64,000 nucleotides of DNA from Palsa-504 sp963767565 (GTDB taxonomy: Bacteria; Actinomycetota; Actinomycetes; Streptosporangiales; Streptosporangiaceae), in assembly GCA_963767565.1 (NCBI GenBank), contig CAVYEG010000001.1:62001-126000 (forward strand), written 5' to 3'. Under the pieces are notes generated by a model, which was given only the letters and a program-made list of their open reading frames with translations, was not told where the DNA came from and searched no databases. Shown here in pieces: positions 43,032-52,232 of this stretch. A program made the position numbers and the translations under genes. Numbering within the stretch: position 1 is the first letter of the stretch; every line of letters begins with the position of its first letter.

Positions 43032-44378
43032 TTACGAGAGCAGGTTCGAGGTGCCGGCGTCGTAGTTGCCCGCCACCGAGGTGCCGAGCGGAGCGGTGGC
43101 GGTGTCCGGCGGCAGCGAGGCGGGACTGACGAACTGGCTGCCCTGCGGACCGGCCTCGACCGCCTTGCCCAGCGCGCTGCCCTTCAGGTACTGCGAGAAG
43201 GTCAGGAACCACTCGGTCCAGCCGTCGTCCCATTTGCCCGCCGCGGTGGAGGCGGTGATGGTGATCGGGTCACCGGGAATGGCCATGTGGTAGTAGATCT
43301 GCGCGTCCTCGGGCGGCAGGTTCACGCACCCGTGGCTGACGTTGGTGGTGCCCTGGTCCACCACCGACCAGGGGGCCGAGTGGTAGTAGTCGCCGCTGAA
43401 GGTGAACCGGACCGCATAGTTGACCAGCTCGTTGTAGTAGCCCGGGCTGCCCGGCGCGCCGCCGCCGACCATCCGGACCGGGTTGGCCTTCTCCACGCTC
43501 AGGTAGGAGCCGTCCGGGGTGGGCAGGGTAGACCGGCCGGTGCTGATCGGCCACTTGTAGGTCAGCTTGTCGTTGATGTAGATCTCGGTGAAGTGGTTGG
43601 TGGTGCTGGCCACCGCGATCACCGAACTGCCGATGTTGAAGCTCTGGGTCAGGTCGGCCGTGCCGTACAGGCCCGGGGCACCCTCCACCCCGTTCAGGTG
43701 GCCGTCGAAGCTGACCGTGGTGTCCGCGGGCCAGTAGTCCCGTGGCCGGAAGTAGACCTGCTGGTTGCCGTCCCAGTACCAGGCCCCGATGACCGGCTTG
43801 GACGTGGTGAGCTGCAGCGACCGCTCGACCGCCGCCTTATCGGTGATCGGCCGGCTGAAGTTCAGGATGATCGGCATGCCGACCCCGTAGGTCTGGCCCG
43901 AGCCCTCGAAGATCTCGGTCTGGAACGTCTCCGGCGGCGACAGGGTGCGGAACGTGCTGGTCGTGGTGATCTTCTGGCCGCTGGCGTTGACGCCGGCGGC
44001 GGTCACCGTGTACGACTGCGCCGCGCCCAGCGTCCAGGCGCTGTGCCAGGTCCGGTCGCCGGCCGACAGCGTGCCGCTCACCGGGTCGCCCGAGGTCTTG
44101 ACGGTGACGTTGGTCACCTTGCCCTGGGCGGCGGTGACCGTGATGCCCCGGGCCGGGTCGACGTCGTGGCTGCCGTCCGACGGCGTGATCTTCAGCTCCG
44201 AGGCGAGCAGCGAGGCCTGCGCCTTGGCCGCCGCCGAGGCCGAGGCCGAGGACTGGGCGGGCGTGGCGGCGGGCGCGCCGCTGCTGCAGGCCGTGCCGAG
44301 CAGGGCCAGGGCGGCCGCGGCCGCTACGGTGCCGTACCAGCGCACTCGTCCTGCTGACCTGCGGTCATGGCCGCGCAC
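43032..44378 (-). CDS. L,D-transpeptidase lipoprotein (LdtMt2-like)
   Basis: The 448-aa protein has a signal peptide with lipobox LGTAC near residue 31, two Ig-like regions (residues about 60-250) and a C-terminal YkuD catalytic domain. The active site HSAPWSVVDQGTTNVSHGCVN matches the mycobacterial Ldt pattern with catalytic Cys, His and Ser intact. It makes 3-3 peptidoglycan cross-links and is a carbapenem-type target. It follows lnt on the same strand, so its maturation by Lgt and Lnt fits the locus. Confidence 0.93.
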   Translation of the reverse strand: MRGHDRRSAGRVRWYGTVAAAAALALLGTACSSGAPAATPAQSSASASAAAKAQASLLASELKITPSDGSHDVDPARGITVTAAQGKVTNVTVKTSGDPVSGTLSAGDRTWHSAWTLGAAQSYTVTAAGVNASGQKITTTSTFRTLSPPETFQTEIFEGSGQTYGVGMPIILNFSRPITDKAAVERSLQLTTSKPVIGAWYWDGNQQVYFRPRDYWPADTTVSFDGHLNGVEGAPGLYGTADLTQSFNIGSSVIAVASTTNHFTEIYINDKLTYKWPISTGRSTLPTPDGSYLSVEKANPVRMVGGGAPGSPGYYNELVNYAVRFTFSGDYYHSAPWSVVDQGTTNVSHGCVNLPPEDAQIYYHMAIPGDPITITASTAAGKWDDGWTEWFLTFSQYLKGSALGKAVEAGPQGSQFVSPASLPPDTATAPLGTSVAGNYDAGTSNLLS

Positions 44379-44462
44379 GGTAAAACCTCCTGGACCGAGT
44401 TAAGGGATCCGCGATGCCCCTCTTGGGTGTCTGCTAGGCATATTACGTGGTCCTTACCGGTC

Positions 44463-46106
44463 CTACCGGCCTGCGGCGAGATCCCCCGAAGACCGCCGCG
44501 GGCGGGCCAGCAACCCGGCCCAGACCAGTCCCAGCGCGGTCAGCAGCACCAGCAGGTACTCCGGCCAGGCCCCCACCCGGTCGGCCAGCGTGCGGTAGCT
44601 GACCAGCGGGACCCGGGCGTCGAGCTCGGCCTGCCGCCACACGCCGCTGTACGCGATCAGCGCCCCGTCCGGCGCGATGATGCTGCTTTCCCCGGTGGTC
44701 GAGGCGTACACCAGCGCCCGGTCGGATTCGACGGCCCGGATCCGGGCCATCGCGGTCTGCTGCGCGGTCTCGCCGAGCTGCCCGTCGATCTCGAAGTCCG
44801 CGTCGTTGGACTGCACCGAGAGCAGGTTGGCCCCGGCGTTGACCTCGGACCGCACCAGGTTGTCGAAGCCCACCTCGTAGCAGATCACGTTGCCCAGCTT
44901 GATCTTCCCCACGTCGAAGACCACGGCCAGCTTCCCGGCGGTGTAGTTCACCGGCTGCAGCGAAGGCAGCGAGCTGAAGCCGGCGATGACGCCGCGGAAC
45001 GGGATGTACTCGCCGAACGGCACCAGCTGGCGCTTGACGTAGACCGTGGTCGGGCCGACGCCCGGTATCCACAGCTGCCCGGCGTTGCGCAGCGGGTTCT
45101 GCAGCACCTCGCCGACCAGGATCGGCGCGCCCAGGGCGTTCATCGCGGTCACGACCTGGTTATAGAGGAAGGGATCGTCGTTCGGGTCGACGCCGACGGC
45201 GTCCTCGGGCCAGACGGCCAGCGCCGGCCCGGGCACCCGTCCGGCCTTGGCCGCCGCGGCCAGCTCGAGCGTGGCCGTCACGTGGTTCTGCGTGACCTCG
45301 GTGTCGTTGAGCTGGGCCGGCAGGTTCCTGGCCCGCGGCACGTTGCCCTGGATCGCGGCTACCACCGCGGTCGGCGCGCCCCCGGTCGGGTCCACCGGCA
45401 GCAGCCCGCCCGCCAGCACCAGCCCGCCCGTCACCACCGCGGCCACCGCGGCAGCCAGCCACCGCCCCTCGGCCCGGCCGCCGGAACCCAGTGCCACCAG
45501 CACCGTGCGGGCCGCCATGGCGCCGGCCAGCGCGACCAGGAAGCTCAGCAGCGGCGCGCCGCCCACCGCGACCCAGCGCACCTCCGGGGCCACCGACTGG
45601 CTCATGGCCAGCCGGCCCCAGGGAAACGCGAACGGCCAGCGGTCCCGCAGCCCTTCGGCCGCCACCCACCAGGCCGCCACGAACACCGGCCAGCACGGCA
45701 GCCGCAGCAGCAGCCGCTGGCCCACGCACAAGATGGCGAAGATGACCGCCTCGGCCACCGCCAGCGAGGACCAGGCGTACCAGGCCACGTTGATCAGCCA
45801 GGACAGCAGCGGCACGAACAGCGCCAGGCCGAACGCCAGGCCGCAGCAGAACGAGGCCCGCAGGCTCCGTCCGGCCAGCGCCACCACCAGCAGGGCCGGC
45901 CCCACCGCGGCCAGCGGCCAGATACCTACGGGCGGGAAAGCGGCGTAGAGGGCCAGCCCGCCCGCGACCGAGCTGAGCAGCGCCCAGCGCGTGGCCAAGC
46001 CGCCGAACGCCCCGGGCCGGCCGGGCGGCGCGCCGGGAACGGCCCCGGGCCGGGCCGCCTGCACGGCCCCCTCGGGCTCCCCGCCTACCTCTCCCACCGG
46101 CCTCAC
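44463..46106 (-). CDS. lnt: Apolipoprotein N-acyltransferase
   Basis: This 547-aa membrane enzyme has about seven N-terminal hydrophobic segments and a carbon-nitrogen hydrolase domain. The triad is visible as Glu in LAVWPEDAVG, Lys in YVKRQLVPFGEYIPF and Cys in NVICYEVGF. It adds the third acyl chain to lipoproteins, completing the pathway begun by Lgt. The first about 35 residues are Pro/Gly-rich, and a later start is possible. The neighbouring lipoprotein transpeptidase is a likely client. Confidence 0.93.
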   Translation of the reverse strand: MRPVGEVGGEPEGAVQAARPGAVPGAPPGRPGAFGGLATRWALLSSVAGGLALYAAFPPVGIWPLAAVGPALLVVALAGRSLRASFCCGLAFGLALFVPLLSWLINVAWYAWSSLAVAEAVIFAILCVGQRLLLRLPCWPVFVAAWWVAAEGLRDRWPFAFPWGRLAMSQSVAPEVRWVAVGGAPLLSFLVALAGAMAARTVLVALGSGGRAEGRWLAAAVAAVVTGGLVLAGGLLPVDPTGGAPTAVVAAIQGNVPRARNLPAQLNDTEVTQNHVTATLELAAAAKAGRVPGPALAVWPEDAVGVDPNDDPFLYNQVVTAMNALGAPILVGEVLQNPLRNAGQLWIPGVGPTTVYVKRQLVPFGEYIPFRGVIAGFSSLPSLQPVNYTAGKLAVVFDVGKIKLGNVICYEVGFDNLVRSEVNAGANLLSVQSNDADFEIDGQLGETAQQTAMARIRAVESDRALVYASTTGESSIIAPDGALIAYSGVWRQAELDARVPLVSYRTLADRVGAWPEYLLVLLTALGLVWAGLLARPRRSSGDLAAGR

Positions 46107-46323
46107 CCTGGCAGCCTAATCGCCGCCCGCGTACCCCGTCACCTGACGCGGGTGTCGGCCACGGAATGCCCGCAGAGCCGGGCAAGCCGCGTTGTTTCGC
46201 ATGAAGGTCGCAATCCGCTGGGCTATAGTACGGATGGCGAACGCCTCAGTGGGGGGGCGTGCACTGTCCGTAATCCTTCGTTTTTGAGGTAGTGCACATG
46301 ACATGCGTTAATTGGGCTGCGCC

Positions 46324-47136
46324 GTGATCAGGATCCGCTATCGCGCCGCGAACGAGCTTGCCCCCGGCTTACACGCTGCGGCCGAACGGCATGGCCGCAA
46401 CACCACCGTGTACCTGCTGTCCGGCCTGACCACCGCCGAACGCCGGGCGGCCCTGCGCAGGCTGCGGATATCGGCCCGGGTGGGGCGCAATCCGCGGCTG
46501 CCCGCGGCCCAGCTCCGGCTCGCGCTGCTGGCTGACCGGATCAGGAGCTCGCTGGGCTGGGCCGGCGCGGTCTTCCGCTCGCATCCGGCCGGGAGCACGG
46601 TGCCGGTCATGGTGATCTCCGCAGGCGCGGTCGCCTTCCTGGCCCTGTCGGCCGTCTCGATCCAGGTCATCCACACGCCGCGGACTTCCGGCCAGCCGCT
46701 GGCCGCGGGCGGCCTGCCCGCCGCCTCGGGGACGATACCGGCCGGCGGCGGCTCGACCGACCCGACCGCGGGCGGCGGCGTGATTCCCGGCGGCGCGGGC
46801 GCGGCCAGCAGCCTGGTCACCCCGGGCCAGGCCGGCCCCGGCGCGGCCGGCCCCGGTGGGCTGCTGCCCGGCCAGCCCGGCGCCACCGGTGCGGCCGGTG
46901 CGGCCGGCGGCAGCGGCACCGGCGCCAACGGGGGCACGGGCGTGGGCACCACGCTGGCCGGGAATGCCGACCCGACTCCGTCGCCCGCGGCGGGCGGGGA
47001 CAGCACGGCGCCCGCCACCTCGGCCTCGTCCGCGGCGGCGGCCACGTCGGCGCCCGCGGCCCAGCCCTCGCCCACGGCGAGCGCCAGCAGCAACGGGGCC
47101 TGCCTCCACCTCGGCCCGCTCGGGGTCTGCCTATAG
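46324..47136 (+). CDS. Membrane-anchored low-complexity protein
   Basis: The GTG at 46324 gives VIRIRYRAANELAPGLHAAA, a conserved-looking N-terminal segment with ERHGRNTTVYLLSGLTTAER. A single membrane helix follows (STVPVMVISAGAVAFLALSA, residues about 92-115), then a 150-residue Gly/Ala/Pro/Ser/Thr-rich extracellular region, ending GACLHLGPLGVCL. The cytoplasmic part and single helix suggest a surface or signalling anchor protein. I do not recognise the function. The 217-bp upstream gap contains AT-rich patches but no gene. Confidence 0.75.
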   Translation: MIRIRYRAANELAPGLHAAAERHGRNTTVYLLSGLTTAERRAALRRLRISARVGRNPRLPAAQLRLALLADRIRSSLGWAGAVFRSHPAGSTVPVMVISAGAVAFLALSAVSIQVIHTPRTSGQPLAAGGLPAASGTIPAGGGSTDPTAGGGVIPGGAGAASSLVTPGQAGPGAAGPGGLLPGQPGATGAAGAAGGSGTGANGGTGVGTTLAGNADPTPSPAAGGDSTAPATSASSAAAATSAPAAQPSPTASASSNGACLHLGPLGVCL

Positions 47137-47145
47137 GCTGAACCG

Positions 47146-48075
47146 GTGAGCAGGCGCGGATGGCTGCTGTTCGCCGCGATGGGCGTGATCTGGGGCATCC
47201 CGTACCTGCTTATCAAGGTGGCCGACGGCGGCGTGTCGGTCCCGGTGCTGGTCTGCACCCGGGTCGCGCTCGGCTCGCTGCTGCTGTTGCCCGCGGCCGT
47301 CCGCGGCGGCCACCTGGCCGCGCTGAAGGGCCACGTCCGCTGGCTGGCCGCGTTTACCGTGTTCGAGATCGTCGGCCCGTTCGCGCTGCTGTCCAACGCC
47401 GAACGGCACCTGCCCAGCTCCACCAGCGGCCTGCTGGTCGCCGCGGTGCCGATCTTCAGCGCGCTGCTGGCCTGGGTGACCCGCGGCGGTGACCGCCAGA
47501 CCGATGAGGTACTGACGCGGATCCGCTGGCTCGGGCTGGCCATCGGGCTGGGCGGGGTGGCCCTGCTGGCCGGGCCGAGCGCCGGCCAGGTCGGGCCGCT
47601 GCCGGTGCTTGAGGTGCTGGGCACCGCGCTGGGCTACGCGATCGGCCCGCTGATCGCCAACCGCAAGCTGGCCGACCTGCCCCCGGTCGCGGTCAACACC
47701 GTGTGCCTGGGCGCCGCCGCGATCATCTACGCCCCGTTCGCCGCGCTCACCTTCCCCAGCCACGTGCCGTCGGTCCAGGTGCTGCTCTCCCTGGCCGCGC
47801 TCGGCGTGGTCTGCACCGCGGCCGCCTTCCTGATCTTCTTCCGGCTCATCGCCGAGGTCGGCCCGGCCCGGGCCACGGTCATCACCTACATCAACCCGGC
47901 CGTCGCCGTGGCCCTGGGCGTCATCGTCCTGGGCGAGCACCTGACCGCCACCATCGGCGTCTCGTTCGTGCTCATCCTGGGCGGCTCGGTGCTGGCCACC
48001 CGGCGCGGCTCGGTCCCCAATACCCGCGCCGCGCCGGCGGTCGCCGAAACACCCACCCCGGTTCGTTCGGAATAA
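47146..48075 (+). CDS. EamA/DMT-superfamily transporter
   Basis: The 309-aa protein has ten hydrophobic helices in two EamA repeats. The first starts LLFAAMGVIWGIPYLLIKVA, the second includes EVLGTALGYAIGPLIANRKL. It ends VALGVIVLGEHLTATIGVSF before a short polar tail. The family exports amino acids or other metabolites, and the substrate is unknown. The start is 9 bp after the preceding stop. Confidence 0.9.
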   Translation: MSRRGWLLFAAMGVIWGIPYLLIKVADGGVSVPVLVCTRVALGSLLLLPAAVRGGHLAALKGHVRWLAAFTVFEIVGPFALLSNAERHLPSSTSGLLVAAVPIFSALLAWVTRGGDRQTDEVLTRIRWLGLAIGLGGVALLAGPSAGQVGPLPVLEVLGTALGYAIGPLIANRKLADLPPVAVNTVCLGAAAIIYAPFAALTFPSHVPSVQVLLSLAALGVVCTAAAFLIFFRLIAEVGPARATVITYINPAVAVALGVIVLGEHLTATIGVSFVLILGGSVLATRRGSVPNTRAAPAVAETPTPVRSE

Positions 48076-48080
48076 GAATA

Positions 48081-48103
48081 AATTGAAGCCGAACGGTCCG
48101 TGG
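48081..48103 (+). repeat. Interspersed element, copy 4
   Basis: AATTGAA followed by GCCGAACGGTCCGTGG lies 6 bp after the DMT transporter stop. The AATT leader and orientation after a stop codon match copies 1 and 2. Confidence 0.5.
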
Positions 48104-48158
48104 CTCACCCGGCCGCATGACCGCGGGCAGCCCACGGGAAGGCCAGCGGAAGGAACTG

Positions 48159-49676
48159 ATGCACGTGACAGCCACACCGGCCACGGCCAGCCCGTCCGGC
48201 CTGCGGCTGTCCACCGCGCGCGGCCGCTGGGTGGTGACCGCCACCGTGCTGGGCTCGGGCATGGCCGCCCTGGACGCCACCGTGGTGGGCATCGCGCTGC
48301 CCGCCATCGGGCGGACCTTCCACACCGGCGTGTCCAGCGTGCAGTGGGTGGTCGACGCCTACACGCTGACCCTGGCCGGGCTGCTGCTGCTCGGCGGGAC
48401 GCTGGGCGACAGCTACGGCCGGCGCAAGCTGTTCGTGATCGGCACCGTGTGGTTCGCCGTCGCCTCGCTGCTGTGCGGGCTGGCCCCGACGGTCGGGGTG
48501 CTGATCGCGGCCCGGGCCCTGCAGGGCGTCGGCGGGGCCCTGCTGACCCCGGGCAGCCTGGCCATCCTGCAGGCCTCGTTCGCCCGGGACGACCGCTCGG
48601 CCGCCATCGGCGCGTGGTCCGGCCTGGGCGGCGTGGCCACGGCCATCGGCCCGTTCCTGGGCGGGTGGCTGATCAGCGCGGTGTCCTGGCGGCTGGTGTT
48701 CTTCATCAACTTGCCGCTGGCCGTGCTGGTGGTCGCCATCTCGATCCGGCACGTGCCCGAGACGAAGTCGCCTGGGGTCGTGCCGAAGTTGGACACCAAG
48801 GGGGCCGCGTGCATCAGCGGCGCGCTGGCCGGCATCACCTACGGGCTGATCGCGGCCTCCTCGTACGGCTGGGACTCGGTCTCGGTGCTGGTGCCGCTGG
48901 GCGCGGGGCTGGTCCTGCTCGGCCTGTTCGTCCTGATCGAGGACAAGGAATCCGCCCCCATGCTGCCGCTGGGGGTGTTCCGGTCGCGGCAGTTCTCCGC
49001 GGCCAACGCGGTGACGTTCGTGGTCTACGCGGCCCTCGGCGGCCTGCTGTTCCTGGTGCCCGTGGTGCTGCAGGTCGCCCACGGGTACTCACCCGTCGAG
49101 GCGGGCACGTCCTTGCTGCCGGTCACGTTCATCATGCTCGTGCTGTCCTCGCGCTCGGGCGCGCTGGCGGCCAGGATCGGGCCGCGGCTGCAGATGACGG
49201 TCGGGCCGCTGGTCATCGCGGCGTCGTTCCTGCTGTTCACCAGGCTGCAGGATTCGGGCGACTACCTGACCGTGGTGCTGCCCGCGGTGGTGGTGTTCGG
49301 CCTCGGGGTGGCGATCAACGTGGCCCCGCTGACCGCCACCGCCATGTCGTCCGCCCCGGCCGAACACGCCGGCGTGGCCTCGGCGGTCAACAACGACGTA
49401 GCCCGGGCCGCCTCGCTGATCGCGGTGGCGGTGCTGCCCGCGCTGGCCGGGATCACCGGGAGCAGCTACCTGCACCCGGCCGCGCTGGCCCACGGCTTCA
49501 AGACCGCGGCCCTGATGGCCGCCGTGTTCTGCGCGGCCGGCGGCGTGCTGGCCGCGGCTACCATCCGCAACCCGGCCCGGGTCAAGCCCGCCGAGGCCGC
49601 GCCGTCCCCGTCGTACTGCGCGCTGGAGGCCACGCCCCTCCAGCCAGCCTCACCCCCGCCCGTCGCAGATCGATAG
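48159..49676 (+). CDS. MFS drug-efflux transporter (DHA2, EmrB/QacA type)
   Basis: The product starts MHVTATPATASPSGLRLS at 48159 behind a GGAAGGA site. The frame is open from 48117, but the earlier start has no site. About fourteen helices are visible. Motif A-like GGTLGDSYGRRKLFVIGTVW and motif C-like ALLTPGSLAILQASFARDDR of the DHA2 family are clear. It probably exports drugs or metabolites by proton antiport. Confidence 0.92.
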   Translation: MHVTATPATASPSGLRLSTARGRWVVTATVLGSGMAALDATVVGIALPAIGRTFHTGVSSVQWVVDAYTLTLAGLLLLGGTLGDSYGRRKLFVIGTVWFAVASLLCGLAPTVGVLIAARALQGVGGALLTPGSLAILQASFARDDRSAAIGAWSGLGGVATAIGPFLGGWLISAVSWRLVFFINLPLAVLVVAISIRHVPETKSPGVVPKLDTKGAACISGALAGITYGLIAASSYGWDSVSVLVPLGAGLVLLGLFVLIEDKESAPMLPLGVFRSRQFSAANAVTFVVYAALGGLLFLVPVVLQVAHGYSPVEAGTSLLPVTFIMLVLSSRSGALAARIGPRLQMTVGPLVIAASFLLFTRLQDSGDYLTVVLPAVVVFGLGVAINVAPLTATAMSSAPAEHAGVASAVNNDVARAASLIAVAVLPALAGITGSSYLHPAALAHGFKTAALMAAVFCAAGGVLAAATIRNPARVKPAEAAPSPSYCALEATPLQPASPPPVADR

Positions 49677-49700
49677 CCTTAAGCTCGGTAACCTTGAGCC

Positions 49701-50933
49701 GTGGACGCAGACCAGGCGGTGGAAGAAGCGGCTCGGGCCGCGCGCGGCACGGTGGCCGAGCTGGCCGTCGTTCCGGACCAGCGCCTCGATGACGCGCTGC
49801 GCGGCATGGCGGACGCGCTGAGCCGCCAGCCCGCCGAGGTGCTCGAGGCGAACGCCGAAGATATGCAGGCCGCCCGCGCCGACGGCTTGGCCGGCGCGGT
49901 GCTGGACCGGCTGCGCCTGGATCCGGCCCGGCTGGAGAACATGGCCGGCCAGCTGCGCGCGCTGGCCGACGTGCCCGCCGAGCCGGCCAGCCGGACGGCC
50001 CGGGAACTGCCCGGCGGGCTGCTCCTGACCGAACGGCGCATCCCGGTCGGCGTGATCGGCGCCAACTTCGAGGCCCGGCCGAACGTCGTGGTCGACATCG
50101 CCTCCCAGTTCGTCAAGTCGCGCAACGCGGGCGTGCTGCGGACCGGCTCGGCCGCGATCCGTTCGGCCACCGCGCTGGCCGACGAGGTCATCGCGCCCGC
50201 GCTGGCGGCGGCCGGGCTCGACCCGGCCATGATCCAGCTGCTCCGGGTGCCCGGGCAGGACCCGGCCCGCGCCCTGGTCAGCCAGCCCGGCCTGATCCCG
50301 CTGGTCATCCTGCGCGGCAGCGGGGACAGCACCCGGGCGCTGGCCGCCGAGGCGGCCAGGCACGGGGTGCGGACCATGGCCCACGCCGACGGCGGGGCCG
50401 TGCTGTTCCTCGACGCGACGGCCGAGGTGACGCTGGCCGAGCAGCTGATCGAGACCAGCCTGGACCGGCTCGGCGTCTGCAACCGGCTCAACCTGCTGCT
50501 GATCCATCCGTCGCGGTGGGATGCCTTGGTGCCCCGGGTGACCGCGCTGCTGGACCGGCTGGGCATCGCCGCGTCGCTGCCGCCGCACGCCCACCCGCTC
50601 GGCCACGAGTGGGCCCTGGACGCCGGGCACGAGGCCACCGTGACCATCGCGCCCGCCGACGGGCCGCGCGCCGCAGCCGGCATCGCCAACGCCGAGACCT
50701 CCGGCCTGGCCGCGGCCATCTGCGCCGAGGACCAGGCCGCCGCCGCCGAGTTCCTGGGCGCCTACGCCGGAACCGGGGCGTTCTGGAACGCCTCCACCCG
50801 GCTGCTGGACGGCTTCAAGCTGCTGTCGGTGCCCGAGACCGGCATCAACATCGACGCCGTGCCCGGCCCCCGCGGCCCGGTCACCTTCCGCGACCTCTAC
50901 CTGCGCCAGTTCGTCGTCACCCCGGCGTCATGA
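49701..50933 (+). CDS. proA: ProA-like glutamate-5-semialdehyde dehydrogenase
   Basis: The 410-aa aldehyde dehydrogenase-superfamily protein has ERRIPVGVIGANFEARPNVV, a ProA pattern for gamma-glutamyl phosphate reductase, and the catalytic cysteine in LDRLGVCNRLNLLLIH. The usual PGVCNA is RLGVCNR here, so it is divergent at the active site edge. ProA makes glutamate semialdehyde for proline. No proB is adjacent, so it could be a second paralogue with altered substrate. It is coupled to the next gene (ATGA). Confidence 0.8.
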   Translation: MDADQAVEEAARAARGTVAELAVVPDQRLDDALRGMADALSRQPAEVLEANAEDMQAARADGLAGAVLDRLRLDPARLENMAGQLRALADVPAEPASRTARELPGGLLLTERRIPVGVIGANFEARPNVVVDIASQFVKSRNAGVLRTGSAAIRSATALADEVIAPALAAAGLDPAMIQLLRVPGQDPARALVSQPGLIPLVILRGSGDSTRALAAEAARHGVRTMAHADGGAVLFLDATAEVTLAEQLIETSLDRLGVCNRLNLLLIHPSRWDALVPRVTALLDRLGIAASLPPHAHPLGHEWALDAGHEATVTIAPADGPRAAAGIANAETSGLAAAICAEDQAAAAEFLGAYAGTGAFWNASTRLLDGFKLLSVPETGINIDAVPGPRGPVTFRDLYLRQFVVTPAS

Positions 50934-51415
50934 ACGGTTCTGTCACCGTGCACATGGCGGCCCCGGTCGAGACGGTCTGGGCCCTGGTCAGCGACGTCAC
51001 CCGGGTCGGGGAGTTCAGCCCGGAGACGTTCGAGGCCGAGTGGTTGGAGACACCGGGGCTGGACGGCGCGGCCGGCCCGCAGGCCGGCGCCCGGTTCCGG
51101 GGTCACGTCCGCCGCAACGGCATCGGCCCGGTCTACTGGACCACCTGCACCGTGGTCGCCGCCGACCCCGGCCGCGAGTTCGGCTTTGAAGTCAACGGCC
51201 CCGGCGGCACCGTCGTCAACACCTGGCGCTACCAGCTCGAGCCCGACGCCGACGGTACCCGCGTGACCGAATCGTTCGCCCTGCCCGGCACCCCCGCCAA
51301 CCGCGTCTACTGGCTGCTGGCCGGCTGGGCCCGGCTCCCCGCCAACCTGCGCGGCATGCGCACCACCCTGAACAAGATCAAAGCCCTCGCCGAGCGCGAG
51401 AGTGCCTCCGGCTAG
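50930..51415 (+). CDS. SRPBCC-family protein
   Basis: The 161-aa protein starts at the ATG overlapping the ProA-like stop. It fits the polyketide cyclase/START-like fold: SVTVHMAAPVETVWALVSDV, then GARFRGHVRR, and a long C-terminal helix. These proteins bind hydrophobic ligands. CoxG of CO dehydrogenase loci is also SRPBCC, but this gene is 30 kb from cox and lacks reasons to assign that role. Confidence 0.85.
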   Translation: MNGSVTVHMAAPVETVWALVSDVTRVGEFSPETFEAEWLETPGLDGAAGPQAGARFRGHVRRNGIGPVYWTTCTVVAADPGREFGFEVNGPGGTVVNTWRYQLEPDADGTRVTESFALPGTPANRVYWLLAGWARLPANLRGMRTTLNKIKALAERESASG

Positions 51416-51670
51416 GCCGAGGCCACACCCGCCCCCGCTCTCCCGCCGGTTTCAAGATCAACTTAGCGTGGACATTGCACCGGGTAGCCGAGCGACTGCG
51501 GGAACCTGACGATGGTCGGAGCGCCGGATGAGCACCGCCCCGAGGCTGCGCATCATGATCGCCTCATGACCGTGACGCGGCCCCCGGGTGGCCTCGAGGT
51601 CAATGTCCGATTGCTGACGATATACACTCTGGCGCGGGACCTGGATTCCGTCCGGGTCCGTCCCGGAACC

Positions 51671-51706
51671 CCGCAGGGTCCCGCCCCACCCCCCCAGCGG
51701 GGCCCT
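51671..51706 (-). terminator. Hairpin at the end of the hydrogenase operon
   Basis: GCAGGGTCCCGC pairs with GCGGGGCCCTGC (one mismatch) around a C-rich loop (CCCACCCCCCCA). There is no T run, so it may act as a GC-rich intrinsic or RNA-processing hairpin. It lies beyond the last minus-strand frame after hypA. The rest of the 442-bp gap (51416-51857) holds only the possible small frame described next. Confidence 0.5.
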
Positions 51707-51721
51707 GCGGCCGGGATCCTC

Positions 51722-51842
51722 AGCCCAGCAGCGCGAGCGGGCCCGGGTGCTCGGCGCGGTGGTTGACCAGGTCCAGGTGCCGCAGGGTCCAAGGTCAGCC
51801 GGGCCATCTCCGGGCCGGGCGGCCGCGGCGCGGTCACCACGT
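51722..51842 (-). pseudogene. Small frame after hypA, interrupted by one base
   Basis: Behind an AGGAGAAGGGG site a GTG frame begins VTAPRPPGPEMARLTLD. After one extra C near 51790 a well-formed end follows in the shifted frame: LRHLDLVNHRAEHPGPLALL, then G and a stop at about 51722. Read together, it would be a peptide of about 40 aa in the hydrogenase operon. Without the shift the frame continues as low complexity to 51553. It is either a broken gene or a homopolymer error. Confidence 0.45.
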
Positions 51843-51857
51843 CCCCTTCTCCTGCTC

Positions 51858-52214
51858 TCAGCCCCCGGCCTGGGTCGGGACCGGCTCGTACCTGATCGAC
51901 TCCAGGACCATCTCGTCGCCCCCGCTGATGTCGACGTCAGTTCCGCCGCAGCGCGGGCAGGTGGCCAGCAGGTCGGTGGTGTCACCGCTGAACGAGCAAT
52001 CCGGGCAGGTGAGAGTGGCCGGCACCGTGACGAGCTGGACGGCGGCGCCGGCCGCCTCGGTGCCTTCGGCCACGAAGCCGAAGGCCTGGGAAAGGGATTC
52101 CTGGTCCACGGCATGCCGGACCCCGAACCGCACCTTGACCTCGGCTACCTTCCGGCCCTCGGCGCGCTGGCGCACCGCATCAAGCACGCCTTCGCACAAG
52201 CCGTATTCGTGCAT
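51858..52214 (-). CDS. hypA: Hydrogenase nickel-incorporation protein HypA
   Basis: The 118-aa protein has the N-terminal nickel site MHE (His2) and a zinc site formed by CPDC (Cys70, Cys73) and CPRC (Cys86, Cys89). HypA, with HypB, delivers nickel to the hydrogenase large subunit. The partner genes hypB-F are not in this window. It is the last clearly intact gene of the minus-strand hydrogenase operon. Confidence 0.95.
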   Translation of the reverse strand: MHEYGLCEGVLDAVRQRAEGRKVAEVKVRFGVRHAVDQESLSQAFGFVAEGTEAAGAAVQLVTVPATLTCPDCSFSGDTTDLLATCPRCGGTDVDISGGDEMVLESIRYEPVPTQAGG

Positions 52215-52232
52215 GCCGCTCCCTGTTCGTCC

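Noticed and set aside
50930..51415. SRPBCC protein as CoxG of the CO dehydrogenase system
   Set aside because: It is 30 kb from the cox operon and coupled to a ProA-like gene. The fold alone is too common.
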